The notes under the pieces are model-generated. The model saw only the letters and a list, made by a program, of their open reading frames with translations, did no database searches and was not told where the DNA came from. Of a stretch of 24,566 nucleotides of DNA, positions 1 through 4,973 are shown piece after piece (the stretch's first letter is position 1; every line of letters begins with the position of its first letter). The stretch comes from Candidatus Sungiibacteriota bacterium (GTDB taxonomy: Bacteria; Patescibacteria; Paceibacteria; Sungbacterales; SURF-37). The stretch covers positions 1 through 24,566 of the forward strand of contig JACPMF010000018.1 in NCBI GenBank assembly GCA_016186145.1, written 5' to 3'. The position numbers and the translations under genes are program-made.

Positions 1-304
1 CGACGACCGAGAGATTGCTCATGGCAAGCCAACATGAAGCTTCTGGCGTAATCTCGTGATGAAGATCACAAACTACTTGCTCGCGTGGCCAGAAGTCCGC
101 GAGTGGCGTATTACAGTGGCGAAACTTGTTTGAGGTAAGAAAACTTCTATCTTTCGTGCCCCAATATTTTTGACACTGCGGACACTTGAGCCATTCGTGC
201 CACGGCCCATCTGCGAACACATCACGATAGCACTCCACAAGTTGTGCCGTGAGTTCGTGATCATCACCATTAGATGAGTACCGGACCAGCGAGATATTTT
301 CCAT
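1..304 (-). CDS. GNAT-type acetyltransferase-like protein, N-terminal part (cut by window edge)
   Basis: The reading frame stays open from an ATG at 304 to the window edge (101 codons), so the protein is incomplete. A strong ribosome-binding site (GGAGGG, about 5 nt before the ATG) supports this start. The visible N-terminus carries the pattern ECYRDVFADGPWHEW followed by a CPQC pair and a later Cys (FRHCN), which looks like a small zinc ribbon. Then comes PLADFWPREQV...HEITPEASCWLA, with a following strand that resembles the first core strands of GNAT N-acetyltransferases. I recall similar Cys-containing GNAT proteins from Patescibacteria, but the acetyl-CoA loop lies outside the window, so the assignment is tentative. 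No promoter was resolved. The upstream neighbour ends in a terminator, so this is probably its own unit. Confidence 0.6.
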   Translation of the reverse strand, partial: MENISLVRYSSNGDDHELTAQLVECYRDVFADGPWHEWLKCPQCQKYWGTKDRSFLTSNKFRHCNTPLADFWPREQVVCDLHHEITPEASCWLAMSNLSVV

Positions 305-360
305 TACTCCCTCCTTTTTTAAGGAACTGTGTTTGCCGTTTTGTCACGGGTAGGCAAACG

Positions 361-390
361 AAAACCCCCTCCAATTACGGAGGGGGTTAG
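361..390 (-). terminator. Rho-independent terminator after the YerC-like gene
   Basis: A perfect 10-bp stem (AACCCCCTCC / GGAGGGGGTT on the minus strand) with a 6-nt loop is followed by TT on that strand. It lies 23 nt after the stop of the 413-727 gene and before the GNAT-like gene, separating the two units. Confidence 0.8.
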
Positions 391-412
391 CTTTATACGA
401 GAAAAAATCACA

Positions 413-727
413 TTAAGACAACCCTCTCCGTGATTGGATAGAGTTGTGATGGTGGAGTTTGCTAATAATTGCTCGATAGCCGCCTTCTTTTCCGTTTAAC
501 CATTTCGCAACACGAGCAATAGTGGTTGAACTTAAACCAGTTTCATTTTCAATTACCGAATAAGGCATTTTTTCCGTGAGCATTTCGGCGGCTTTTAGTC
601 GTTTAGCAAACTCTTCAATTTCTTTTTTGGTCATCAAATCACGCAAAAAACGCCTGGCTTCGTCGTCTGTCTTGAGAGCCAAGATTGCCTGAATTAGCCT
701 TTTATTTTCCTTGCTTTTCCAATCCAT
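413..727 (-). CDS. YerC/YecD-type TrpR-related transcriptional regulator
   Basis: A 104-residue protein of the TrpR/YerC DNA-binding family. Residues about 10-45 form helices rich in charged residues (DEARRFLRDLMTKKEIEEFAKRL). Residues about 55-80 contain the helix-turn-helix with the family signature (YSVIENETGLSSTTIARVAKWL). Full family length is about 95-105 residues, so the protein is complete. It is expected to be a cytoplasmic dimeric repressor. The effector is not evident, because TrpR-like proteins of this branch lack a clear tryptophan pocket. The ATG lies 6 nt behind a -10 box and has no Shine-Dalgarno sequence, so the transcript is probably leaderless. An inverted repeat overlaps the -10 box, suggesting autoregulation. 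A terminator follows. Confidence 0.9.
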   Translation of the reverse strand: MDWKSKENKRLIQAILALKTDDEARRFLRDLMTKKEIEEFAKRLKAAEMLTEKMPYSVIENETGLSSTTIARVAKWLNGKEGGYRAIISKLHHHNSIQSRRGLS

Positions 728-733
728 ACTGCC

Positions 734-762
734 ACTTTAGCAAACTAAAGCGATTGAGTCAA
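734..762 (-). promoter_or_regulatory. Promoter of the YerC-like gene with overlapping operator
   Basis: On the minus strand TTGACT (757-762) and TAAAGT (734-739) are separated by exactly 17 bp. The perfect inverted repeat CTTTAG-TTTG-CTAAAG (735-750) covers the -10 box and part of the spacer, a standard repressor position. Only 6 nt separate the -10 from the ATG, so transcription should begin at or next to the start codon. Confidence 0.8.
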
Positions 763-777
763 GAGGCAGAGCGAGGA

Positions 778-812
778 CGGCTCGGCAGGAGGGAGGTGGG
801 GGTGCCGAGCCG
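778..812. repeat. GC-rich hairpin upstream of the YerC-like promoter
   Basis: CGGCTCGGCA (778-787) and TGCCGAGCCG (803-812) form a perfect 10-bp stem with a purine-rich 15-nt loop. It sits in a 150-bp non-coding, GC-rich spacer between the AlkD-like gene stop and the YerC-like promoter. No T-run follows it on either strand, so it is a structural repeat rather than a clear terminator. Confidence 0.5.
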
Positions 813-877
813 CCCGAGCGAATCCCGCCGCCCAGCGCGTTGAGCGCGGAGCCTCGTAGAAAAATGTTCTTTCCTTT

Positions 878-1621
878 TTAGAAGAATTTTTTGGTGGCGC
901 GTGTAAAATTTTTTAAGGCCTCGACGCGTTCTGCTCCTTTCAGATCGCGAATTGCATACAATGTTATTGTCACAGAAACGCCTCGTTTCCTCAATTCCTT
1001 AACATATTCAAAAACTTTTTTCTTATCGCCGCGCATTATATCTTTTAGGCACCAGCCGACACCTTTTTGCACTAAATCCTGTTTGTCCCAAATCAAGTTT
1101 TCACAAAGTGCCAGGGCCTCATTCGTAAACTTTCCGCTCTCGCCAACTTTGCGAACGAAAGTCACAACACTTGCGCGACGTTTCCACATATTTTTCGATT
1201 GATTCCATCTTTTAAGAAAGCGGAGCGTATCGTTCGGATATTTCAAAAGAATTGGTTGCAAAACATCAATGCAAAAGTCATCTATCGTGGACCAGCTACA
1301 AAAATAATCGAGGATTTTATCCAAAAATGACAGGTCAGATTTTCCGATGCAATCAAACTTATTTTGCAACACGAAATTTCCAACCAAAATCGTTTCCTCG
1401 ATTCTATCCTTGTAAAGCATTTGCGCGAGCATAAAGGCCTCTTTACAAGATAAATTCTTAACTTCCGTCTTGTATTGCTTTAGCAACTTATCAAGTATAT
1501 CGGCTTTTATTCCTAAAGAACGATGCCTATCGTACTTGTGGTATTTTTTATCTCGTTCAGCCGCTTTTTTATTTTCGTGCTTAATAAGGCCGCTGTAAAT
1601 TTTTTGATACAAAGCGTTCAT
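878..1621 (-). CDS. DNA alkylation repair protein (AlkC/AlkD-like HEAT-repeat family)
   Basis: A 247-residue all-helical protein. The family's characteristic blocks are visible: CSWSTIDDFC near residue 110 (Trp/Asp region equivalent to the catalytic face of AlkD), MWKRRASVV near 148 (the conserved Arg), and KGVGWCLKD near 190. AlkD-type proteins are glycosylases that remove bulky or cationic alkylated bases such as 3-methyladenine and 7-methylguanine without base flipping. The length is that of the family. The start is uncertain: no Shine-Dalgarno sequence precedes the ATG at 1621. The gene lies on the minus strand behind a bidirectional terminator (1705-1739), so it should be transcribed from the 1622-1700 spacer. 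It has no visible operon partner. Confidence 0.85.
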   Translation of the reverse strand: MNALYQKIYSGLIKHENKKAAERDKKYHKYDRHRSLGIKADILDKLLKQYKTEVKNLSCKEAFMLAQMLYKDRIEETILVGNFVLQNKFDCIGKSDLSFLDKILDYFCSWSTIDDFCIDVLQPILLKYPNDTLRFLKRWNQSKNMWKRRASVVTFVRKVGESGKFTNEALALCENLIWDKQDLVQKGVGWCLKDIMRGDKKKVFEYVKELRKRGVSVTITLYAIRDLKGAERVEALKNFTRATKKFF

Positions 1622-1704
1622 AAATTTGTTCTAGTTTTTTGAAAATTTGAGCCATATCCATGTTAACAGATTATCAAATCACTGCACTTCTCCGCAATAT
1701 GCTA

Positions 1705-1739
1705 AAAAACAACACCGGCATAATGCCGGCGTTGTTTTT
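1705..1739. terminator. Bidirectional rho-independent terminator
   Basis: A 16-bp stem with one mismatch, AAAAACAACACCGGCA / TGCCGGCGTTGTTTTT, has a TAA loop and A/T runs forming the stem base, so it can terminate on either strand. It separates the tRNA cluster from the AlkD-like gene. Confidence 0.75.
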
Positions 1740-1745
1740 GAAATT

Positions 1746-1895
1746 GGGCAGGGAGGGATTCGCCTACAAGTCGCATCGGCTTCCACCGATGCGCTCGCAG
1801 GCCGCCCCTCGCGGTTCGGCTCGCCAACTGCTCGCCGAACATCGCTGCGGGCTTCGAATCCTCACGCGAGCAAAGAGGTTTGCTCGCTCCTGCCC
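1746..1895. repeat. tRNA-Tyr-end-capped palindromic element
   Basis: GGGCAGGGAGGGATTCG at 1746-1762 is identical to the 3' end of the tRNA-Tyr gene that starts at 1948-1949. The other end, CCTGCCC (1889-1895), is the complement of the acceptor strand. Inside are GGATTCG (1756-1762) paired with CGAATCC (1855-1861), CGCATCGG/CCGATGCG (1772-1793), GTTCGGC/GCCGAAC (1814-1840) and GCGAGCAAA/TTTGCTCGC (1866-1887). The whole 150 nt can fold as an enlarged tRNA-like structure without an anticodon arm. I see no convincing gene in it. Confidence 0.65.
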
Positions 1896-1906
1896 ACCGT
1901 AAAGAC

Positions 1907-1946
1907 AATTTCAGCCATCCCCTAAGGGATGGCTGAAATTATTTTT
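1907..1946. terminator. Strong hairpin/terminator after the tRNA cluster
   Basis: A perfect 15-bp stem (AATTTCAGCCATCCC and its complement) with a CTAA loop is followed by ATTTTT on the plus strand and by a weaker T-rich tract on the minus strand. It lies directly downstream of tRNA-Tyr. Confidence 0.7.
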
Positions 1947-1947
1947 A

Positions 1948-2031
1948 TGGGCAGGGAGGGATTCGAACCCCCGTAGCCACAAGGGCGTCTGGTCTACAGC
2001 CAGATGCAATTGACCGCTCTGCCACCTGCCC
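1948..2031 (-). tRNA. tRNA-Tyr (GTA)
   Basis: The minus strand gives GGGCAGG at the 5' end and CCTGCCC at the 3' end, a perfect 7-bp acceptor stem with discriminator A. The anticodon stem TCTGG/CCAGA encloses a CTGTAGA loop, so the anticodon is GTA. A long variable arm, as expected for bacterial tRNA-Tyr, precedes the GTTCGAATC T-loop. CCA is not encoded. The tRNA looks fully functional. Confidence 0.95.
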
Positions 2032-2034
2032 ATT

Positions 2035-2079
2035 AGCCACCTCTCGGATTTGAACTTCCAGCCTTCGCTTTATCCCGAT
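2035..2079 (-). pseudogene. 3' fragment of a broken tRNA (acceptor AGGTGGC)
   Basis: The 3' acceptor strand AGGTGGC with discriminator T (2035-2042) and the T-loop plus 3' T-stem (TTCAAAT CCGAG) are present, but the 5' T-stem strand (GGAAG) no longer pairs. The fragment reaches back to ATCGGG (2074-2079). The acceptor is the exact complement of the 5' fragment at 2406-2440. Most likely a tRNA gene interrupted and decaying. Confidence 0.55.
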
Positions 2080-2099
2080 TTTGCCAAAATTTGCCTAAC

Positions 2100-2171
2100 A
2101 GCCTGGGGGGAGATTCGAACTCCCGGTCTACGGTTTACAAAACCGTTGCTTTACCACTAAGCTACCCAGGC
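2100..2171 (-). tRNA. tRNA-Thr (TGT)
   Basis: 72 nt on the minus strand. The acceptor GCCTGGG/CCCAGGC is perfect and the discriminator is T. The D-arm is GCTT...AAGC. The anticodon stem ACGGT/ACCGT encloses TTTGTAA, giving anticodon TGT. The T-arm is GGGAG/CTCCC with loop TTCGAAT. CCA is not encoded. All arms are intact. Confidence 0.92.
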
Positions 2172-2186
2172 AAATTTTACCGCAAA

Positions 2187-2235
2187 ATCGAGAACTCTCG
2201 ATATTGTAACCAAATCAAAGATTTGGACAATATCG
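2187..2235. repeat. Paired palindromes between two tRNAs
   Basis: ATCGAGA/TCTCGAT (2187-2202) overlaps a second, longer hairpin. In that hairpin CGATATTGT (2199-2207) pairs with ACAATATCG (2227-2235), and CCAAATC (2210-2216) pairs with GATTTGG (2220-2226). The two share the CGAT bases and are mutually exclusive. The inner GTAACC-AAAT..ATTTGG pattern recurs at 3186-3222. Confidence 0.5.
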
Positions 2236-2252
2236 GAGCAAAAGTGCTGTCC

Positions 2253-2370
2253 CGATGGCTCAAAAATTCTGAAAGCCGGAGAGAGAATTTAAACCTCCGC
2301 CCCTCTCTTTATAAAAGCGTTACTCTACCGCTGAGCTACCCCGGCTTTCAGAATTTTTGTTAAGCCATCG
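2253..2370. repeat. Inverted repeat enclosing a degenerate tRNA
   Basis: The left arm (2253-2279; CGATGGCTCAAAAATTC then TGAAAGCCGG) matches the reverse complement of the right arm (2341-2370) except for three extra bases in the right arm. The arms continue the acceptor stem of the tRNA-like sequence at 2274-2345, so the transcript would be a tRNA on top of a 25-30-bp helix. Confidence 0.65.
2274..2345 (-). tRNA. Degenerate tRNA, apparent anticodon TAT (Ile-like), probably a pseudo-tRNA
   Basis: The acceptor GCCGGGG/CTCCGGC, D-arm (GCTC..GAGT with GG in the loop) and T-stem (GGAGG/TCTCT, with two wobble pairs) can form. The anticodon stem ACGCT/AGAGA has two mismatches around loop TTTATAA (anticodon TAT). 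The T-loop is TTTAAAT, lacking the invariant C56. These defects argue for a decaying gene. A functional AUA-decoding tRNA is possible but less likely. Confidence 0.45.
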
Positions 2371-2405
2371 AGGATCCTCGATTCGTCAGACGCGCTTTCT
2401 GCGGA

Positions 2406-2440
2406 ACGAATCGGGACTCTACCAGCTGAGCTAAGGTGGC
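2406..2440 (-). pseudogene. 5' fragment of a broken tRNA (acceptor GCCACCT)
   Basis: The minus strand reads GCCACCTTAGCTCAGCTGG then TAGAGTCCCGATTCGT: 5' acceptor strand, complete D-arm, and an anticodon-like TTCGT (CGT would be Thr). After this, the expected 3' half is replaced by a fold-back (GATTCGT...ACGAATC around 2384-2412) and the palindrome CGAGGATCCTCG (2369-2380). The matching 3' acceptor strand lies some 330 bp further along, at 2036-2042. Confidence 0.55.
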
Positions 2441-2518
2441 AGAAAAAATCACGACTTAATGGCTACGCGGGGGAAGAATCGGAGCCCGATTTTGAATCCC
2501 CGGGACGCTCCGCAAAAA

Positions 2519-2654
2519 AAATCTTTTTCTGAAAAAATCTTTGCATACCCCCTGCGCTCTTTTGAGAAGAAAGCGGTCCGGGCGCTAAATCTTTTTCTGA
2601 AAAAATCTTTGCATACCCCCTGCGCTCTTTTGAGAAGAAAGCGGTCCGGGCGCT
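2519..2654. repeat. Perfect 68-bp tandem duplication
   Basis: The units 2519-2586 and 2587-2654 are identical (start AAATCTTTTTCTG, end GTCCGGGCGCT). The period of 68 is not a multiple of three. The junction creates the TAG stop of the 2585-3046 gene on the minus strand. Confidence 0.95.
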
Positions 2655-3046
2655 ACGGGGACGTCAACGGCCCCGTTGCTTTTTTTCCAGTCCTTCAAAT
2701 CGCGCAACAAGTACAATTTATTTTCATCAGTTTCGGCCAAAACTTTCCCCCGCTCCTGAACTCGCGAAAGAAGCCGTGATACCAACGCGTCGCTCTTCAG
2801 AATCCAAATGCGAACCCTTCGGAGAAATTTTTCGGCTCCGGAAAGCCCTGCGTTTTCATACCACCCCCATTCAAGCCACGGGCGTATAGCGGTCAAAAAA
2901 ATGCTGATCCTCGACGGACGATGAAAAAAACTCTCATCTAAAACTTTTTCCGGAAGTGCGGTAAGCACCGGCATTTTCTGGGATACCAGTACGGACAAAA
3001 ACGAAACGCTTGCAAGGAAAATGAGAAGAAGAATGAGGTCAATCAT
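2585..3046 (-). CDS. Small membrane-anchored protein of unknown function, 3' end altered by duplication
   Basis: 153 residues. Residues 1-22 (MIDLILLLIFLASVSFLSVL) form an N-terminal membrane anchor. The rest is basic and helical, with EKFLRRVRIWILK and LLRDLKDWKK segments, and is probably cytoplasmic. I do not recognise the family. The start ATG at 3046 has no Shine-Dalgarno sequence. Instead, a hairpin of the nested repeat (3049-3088) ends 2 nt upstream of it. The TAG stop is formed at the junction of the 68-bp duplication. Without the extra copy the frame would continue about 19 codons to a TAG at 2463-2465 (about 19 extra residues, Ser/Asp/Gly-rich). It follows tsf on the same strand and precedes the tRNA cluster. 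Confidence 0.7.
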   Translation of the reverse strand: MIDLILLLIFLASVSFLSVLVSQKMPVLTALPEKVLDESFFHRPSRISIFLTAIRPWLEWGWYENAGLSGAEKFLRRVRIWILKSDALVSRLLSRVQERGKVLAETDENKLYLLRDLKDWKKSNGAVDVPVAPGPLSSQKSAGGMQRFFQKKI

Positions 3047-3048
3047 GT

Positions 3049-3231
3049 GAATTTTATTTACGAGAGTTAGCGAGTAACTATAAAATTCAGCACCCTGTTA
3101 AATAATTTCGCCGGAGGCGAAATTCCTCCGCCCAATAAAATCGGTGATTTTACTGGGCGGAGGATTTAACAGGGTAAAGGTTTTGTAACCAAAATTTGTT
3201 CGCCTGCGGCTTCAAATTTTGGACAAAGCCC
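3049..3231. repeat. Nested palindromic repeat, copy 1
   Basis: Module order on the plus strand: hairpin GAATTTTAT (3049-3057)/ATAAAATTC (3080-3088); outer stem ACCCTGTTAAAT (3092-3103)/ATTTAACAGGGT (3164-3175). That outer stem encloses two hairpins, AATTTCGCC/GGCGAAATT (3104-3124) and CCTCCGCCCA/TGGGCGGAGG (3125-3163). Then comes hairpin CCAAAATTTG (3189-3198)/CAAATTTTGG (3213-3222). It fills the whole space between the tsf stop and the start of the 2585-3046 gene. A second copy with different inserts is at 22795-23004. Confidence 0.85.
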
Positions 3232-3816
3232 TTAAAGTGCAAACCGGACAAACCTGTTAACTTTTATATTTTCTCCGAATTTTCCGGCAGCTTCAATAAT
3301 GATATCGCCAACGGTCTTATCAGGATTCTTCACGAAGGGTTGGGTGTAAAGGGAAATATCTCCAAAATGCTTCTCCATTTTCCCGGTTATGATTTGCTCA
3401 ATAATTTCTTTCGGCTTTGCGAGCTGCACTACCTCTTCTTCTATGAGGCGCCGCTCGGCTTCAATAACCTCGGCAGAAACATCTTCGCGCCGAATGTACA
3501 AAGGATTTGCAGCCGCAATATGGAGCGCAATATCATGGGCAAGCAGGCGAAATTCTTCCGTACGCGCGACGAAATCGGTTTCACACAAAAGCTCAACCAA
3601 AACTCCAATCTTCCGGTCCGAATGGATGTAGCAATCGACTATACCTTCCCGCGTCGAACGCATAACCTTGCTTCCCCCGCGCTCTCCCAAAGAACGTTCC
3701 AGTATTTGAAAAGCACGATCAATATCGCCGCCTGCCTTTTCAAGCGCAGCTTTGACATCGGAGATTGAGGCGCCGGTTTTAGCACGCAGCGTTTTTATCG
3801 CATCAGTGGAGATCAT
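3232..3816 (-). CDS. tsf: Translation elongation factor Ts
   Basis: 194 residues, the short form of EF-Ts, which recycles EF-Tu by exchanging GDP for GTP. The N-terminal UBA-like domain (residues about 1-40) has the hallmark LRAKTGASISDVKAALEKA. The core contains the conserved CETDFVAR motif near residue 80, which inserts next to the EF-Tu nucleotide pocket. A single compact dimerisation domain follows, in contrast to the two subdomains of the longer 280-residue E. coli protein. The ATG at 3816 lies 14 bases inside the end of rpsB, so the two are translationally coupled in the classic rpsB-tsf order. The stop is adjacent to the nested repeat at 3049-3231. Confidence 0.97.
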   Translation of the reverse strand: MISTDAIKTLRAKTGASISDVKAALEKAGGDIDRAFQILERSLGERGGSKVMRSTREGIVDCYIHSDRKIGVLVELLCETDFVARTEEFRLLAHDIALHIAAANPLYIRREDVSAEVIEAERRLIEEEVVQLAKPKEIIEQIITGKMEKHFGDISLYTQPFVKNPDKTVGDIIIEAAGKFGENIKVNRFVRFAL

Positions 3817-4579
3817 GGTTACTGTCGCTATTTTCGTTTTGCCTTTTCAACCCCTCGTTCCTGCCGTCCTGAATAGCTTGTTGAACCCGTTCAAGCCAAT
3901 AGCGAATAACAGATTTTGCATCATCATTAGATGGGACCGGAAACGAAATTAAATCTGGATTTGCATTCGTATCGGTCAAAGCCACAATCGGAATTTTCAT
4001 CCGCAATGCCTCGCGGACCGCAGTGAGTTCATGAGGAACATTGGTTATAAAAACCGCGGCCGGCAGCCGGTTCATAACGCGCAACCCGTCAAAATCCCTT
4101 TTGAGGCGCTCGATTTCCTTTTCAAAACCGAGGCGCTCTTTTTTCGTATACTTTTCAAATTCCCCCTCTACTCTTTTTTTTTCAAGATCAATCAGCATTT
4201 CAACCCTTTTAGAAATAACTTTGAAGTTGGTCAGCGTCCCCCCAACCCAGCGTTCACTCGCATACGGCATGCCGAGCGAGCGCGCCGTTTCACTGATGAT
4301 GTCTCTTGCAGCCGGTCTTGTACCGATAAGAAGCACTAATTCGCCTTTGGCCGCAACGGATTTTAAAAATTCAAGCGCCTGCTGAAACAACTCCTTCGTT
4401 TTGGTAAGGTCAATAATAGAAGTGCTGCCGCGCACCGTCCAAATATACGGCTCCATAGCAGGATGGCGCTTATTTTTAGAATGCCCAAGATGAACCCCGG
4501 CATCAATCATAGCTTGAAGCTCGTGGTCCTCCGCCGCAATTATGCTTTTATTTTCCCCTTCGATTACCGTTGTTGACAT
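3803..4579 (-). CDS. rpsB: 30S ribosomal protein S2
   Basis: 258 residues. Visible family blocks include MIDAGVHLGHSKNKRHPAM at residues about 24-42, TRPAARDIISETARSLGMPY with ERWVGGTLTNF near 110-130, and the C-terminal PIVALTDTNANPDLISFPVP. S2 binds the 30S neck together with S1-like factors. The frame is open further upstream, but the sequence there is the antisense of rpmE. The start at 4579 gives the normal S2 N-terminus and is 7 nt behind a -10 box. No Shine-Dalgarno sequence is present, so the mRNA is probably leaderless. Overlaps tsf by 14 nt. A Lys/Glu-rich helical hairpin (ERLGFEKEIERLKR) is the usual S2 coiled-coil. Confidence 0.96.
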   Translation of the reverse strand: MSTTVIEGENKSIIAAEDHELQAMIDAGVHLGHSKNKRHPAMEPYIWTVRGSTSIIDLTKTKELFQQALEFLKSVAAKGELVLLIGTRPAARDIISETARSLGMPYASERWVGGTLTNFKVISKRVEMLIDLEKKRVEGEFEKYTKKERLGFEKEIERLKRDFDGLRVMNRLPAAVFITNVPHELTAVREALRMKIPIVALTDTNANPDLISFPVPSNDDAKSVIRYWLERVQQAIQDGRNEGLKRQNENSDSNHDLH

Positions 4580-4586
4580 AATGAAA

Positions 4587-4616
4587 ATTGTACCATATCG
4601 CGGTCTCCAGCCGCAA
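4587..4616 (-). promoter_or_regulatory. rpsB-tsf promoter
   Basis: On the minus strand TTGCGG (4611-4616) and TACAAT (4587-4592) lie 18 bp apart. The -10 is 7 nt before the rpsB ATG, predicting a leader of zero to one nucleotide. Confidence 0.6.
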
Positions 4617-4625
4617 GGCCCGCCA

Positions 4626-4654
4626 TTGCCTTTTAGCGCCGGGTACGATATAAT
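4626..4654 (+). promoter_or_regulatory. rpmE promoter
   Basis: TTGCCT (4626-4631) and TATAAT (4649-4654) are separated by 17 bp. The -10 lies 10 nt before the rpmE ATG, so a very short or absent leader is expected. This promoter is back-to-back with the rpsB promoter (9 bp between the -35 boxes). Confidence 0.75.
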
Positions 4655-4664
4655 CAACCGTGTA

Positions 4665-4877
4665 ATGAAAAACAGCATCCACCCTCCATATTTTCCAAAA
4701 GCGAGCATGACATGCGCCTGCGGCGCCACATTTAACGTTGGCTCAACAAAAGAAAAGCTTGAGACCGAAATCTGCTCGAAGTGCCATCCATTCTACACCG
4801 GCGGCCGAAAGATCATTGATGCCGCAGGCCGTGTTGAGAAATTCAGACAAAGGGCGGCAAAAGCGAAGAAACGTTAA
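4665..4877 (+). CDS. rpmE: 50S ribosomal protein L31
   Basis: 70 residues beginning MKNSIHPPYFPKASMTCACG. The protein is the zinc-binding (C+) form: CxC near residue 17 and CSKC with HPFYTG near 38-45 are the expected ligands. The C-terminus DAAGRVEKFRQRAAKAKKR is the typical basic tail. L31 bridges the central protuberance to the 30S head. An upstream in-frame extension is open but unlikely, because it runs through the divergent rpsB promoter and the family starts at the IHP motif. No Shine-Dalgarno sequence. Monocistronic with its own promoter and terminator. Confidence 0.96.
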   Translation: MKNSIHPPYFPKASMTCACGATFNVGSTKEKLETEICSKCHPFYTGGRKIIDAAGRVEKFRQRAAKAKKR

Positions 4878-4887
4878 AGGAATAAAA

Positions 4888-4957
4888 GGTTTAGCTGTTT
4901 AGCCACAAAGGTCCTGCCTTGTTGGCCATACCCGACAGTTAACCCTTTTTTATTTAT
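4888..4957 (+). terminator. Rho-independent terminator after rpmE
   Basis: The outer stem GGTTTAGCTGT (4888-4898)/ACAGTTAACC (4935-4944) encloses an inner hairpin GCCACAAAGG/CCTTGTTGGC (4902-4926) and is followed by CTTTTTTATTTAT. It lies 10 nt past the rpmE stop. Confidence 0.65.
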
Positions 4958-4973
4958 AGAGTTTCAAAACATT

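Noticed and set aside
1622..1665. 26-codon frame overlapping the start of the AlkD-like gene (ATG on the minus strand near 1660)
   Set aside because: No ribosome-binding site, no recognisable sequence, and it overlaps the real gene in another frame.
2462..2535. Another tRNA-like or tmRNA-like sequence
   Set aside because: The arms do not pair; the stretch is better explained as the former C-terminal coding end of the 2585-3046 gene before the 68-bp duplication.
4580..4729. N-terminal extension of rpsB by about 50 residues
   Set aside because: It is antisense to rpmE and its promoter; the start at 4579 gives the normal S2 N-terminus.
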